Shown: positions 63,341 to 64,000 of the stretch, piece after piece | How positions within the stretch are numbered: the first letter of the stretch is position 1 | Layout of the letters: each line of letters starts with the position of its first letter | NCBI RefSeq assembly: GCF_900177485.1 | Contig: NZ_LT840186.1 | Location: forward strand, 372,001-436,000 | Direction: 5' to 3' | Source of the DNA: Candidatus Pelagibacter sp. HIMB1321 | GTDB taxonomy: Bacteria; Pseudomonadota; Alphaproteobacteria; Pelagibacterales; Pelagibacteraceae | Length of the DNA stretch: 64,000 nt | Translations under genes and position numbers: made by a program | Notes under the pieces: generated by a model | The model's input: only the letters and a program-made list of their open reading frames with translations | Databases searched by the model: none | Told to the model about the DNA's origin: nothing

Positions 63341-64000
63341 TCTTTTCTCAACATCTGCTTTACCTAAAGATATAACAATATCATATAGGCCTGGTCCAAA
63401 CTTAGATCCTGTTAAGGCCACTCTTAACGGTTGACCTACACCTTTGAAATTTGTTTCATGTTTTTTTATCAAGTTGTTGACTATTGGCTCTAAATTATCT
63501 CTAGTTAAACTTTCTAAGTTTTTAATTTCATCTTGAAATTCATTAATTATTTTTTTGGATTTATCGTCAATTAGTTTTAAGTCTTTTTCATTAAAATTGA
63601 CTTCATCATTAATGATATATTTTGCATTATTAAATATTTCTTCCAATGTTTTTGCTTTATTTTTTAAAAATACTAAAGATGATTTTATTTTTGATGCTTT
63701 TTCTGTATTAATTTTATCTTTAAATTCTTCACAATACCTCAAAAGATGATCATACAGATCATTCTCATCAATATTTTTGATATAGTGCTCATTCATTGAC
63801 AAAATACGGCTCATATCTAATTTTGATGGTGATTTCCCAATACCCTCTAAGTTAAAATATTTTACACTTTCCTCCAAAGTAAATATTTCTTTATCTTGAT
63901 ACGACCATCCAAGTCTTAGCAAATAATTTCGCAATGCATCAGGTATAATTCCTATTTTTGAGTAGTCATCTAGCGTTGAAGCATTATCTCTTTTAGATAA
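63320..64000 (-). CDS. gltX: Glutamyl-tRNA synthetase, 3' part (runs off the window)
   Basis: Class I synthetase charging tRNA-Glu. The frame is open to the window edge. Seen at the edge: LSKRDNAST, the KMSKS-type motif of GltX, then DDYSKIGIIPDALRNYLLRLGWS and the helical anticodon-binding domain (YFNLEGIGKSPSKLDMSRILSMN, RVALTGSKFGPGLYDIV near the end). About 226 residues are visible of an expected 440-480; the frame's apparent TTG start at 63934 is internal, since coding continues upstream without a stop. It overlaps the lpxB end by 21 bases. Confidence 0.93.
   Translation of the reverse strand, partial: LSKRDNASTLDDYSKIGIIPDALRNYLLRLGWSYQDKEIFTLEESVKYFNLEGIGKSPSKLDMSRILSMNEHYIKNIDENDLYDHLLRYCEEFKDKINTEKASKIKSSLVFLKNKAKTLEEIFNNAKYIINDEVNFNEKDLKLIDDKSKKIINEFQDEIKNLESLTRDNLEPIVNNLIKKHETNFKGVGQPLRVALTGSKFGPGLYDIVISLGKADVEKRLREILN

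Noticed and set aside
1..64000. CRISPR arrays, rRNA genes or complete insertion sequences.
   Set aside because: No spaced identical repeat series, no rRNA sequence and no transposase gene were seen.

Overview
The window looks like a chromosome segment of a free-living marine alphaproteobacterium of the SAR11 clade (Pelagibacterales). This is inferred from the very AT-rich sequence, many 1-20 base gene overlaps, almost no spacers, Lys/Asn/Ile-rich proteins, TRAP uptake genes and alphaproteobacterial gene order (tig-clpP-clpX-lon; nuoA-N then birA-coaX-rnj-DUF1467-proS-lolE-lolD-dnaE; rpsB-tsf-frr-uppS-cdsA-dxr-bamA and lipid A genes). No database search was possible.

Layout. 1-12.2 kb is accessory catabolism and transport: an FAD oxidase, a minus-strand run (GMC dehydrogenase, TerC-like exporter, SDR, M23 peptidase homologue, FAH-family hydratase), a TRAP transporter with a strong terminator between the binding protein and the membrane subunits, an NCS1 permease, a second SDR and a DUF3047 protein. 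12.2-15.0 kb holds small housekeeping genes, including three short genes found by direct reading (12176-12316, 14037-14165, 14568-14738). 15.1-21.1 kb is tRNA-Leu(UAG) followed by tig, clpP, clpX and lon.

21.1-28.05 kb is a genomic island inserted in a tRNA-Val(UAC) gene. The 5' 40 bases of the tRNA are left behind at 21109-21148 and the intact tRNA is at 28010-28085. The island has an integrase that keeps only its N-terminal part, a zinc-ribbon membrane protein and about a dozen very small, mostly secreted proteins. Four transcription units begin with the same compact module: a -35-like hexamer, exactly 17 bases, a -10-like hexamer, exactly 6 bases, then the start codon, so the mRNAs are predicted to be leaderless. 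Three of the modules are near-identical 38-bp repeats. Most of the secreted proteins carry one Cys near the mature N-terminus and one near the C-terminus. This island is the least explained part of the window.

28.1-42.1 kb is tRNA-Asp and the complete 14-gene nuoA-N operon for respiratory complex I. 42.1-52.0 kb holds biotin ligase, pantothenate kinase, RNase J, prolyl-tRNA synthetase, lipoprotein release and DNA polymerase III alpha. 52.0-63.3 kb begins with a structured rpsB leader and runs through translation factors, isoprenoid and phospholipid precursors, BamA and lipid A synthesis. pyrH and rseP are absent from their usual places and fabZ lies before lpxD. The 3' part of gltX, on the minus strand, runs off the right edge.
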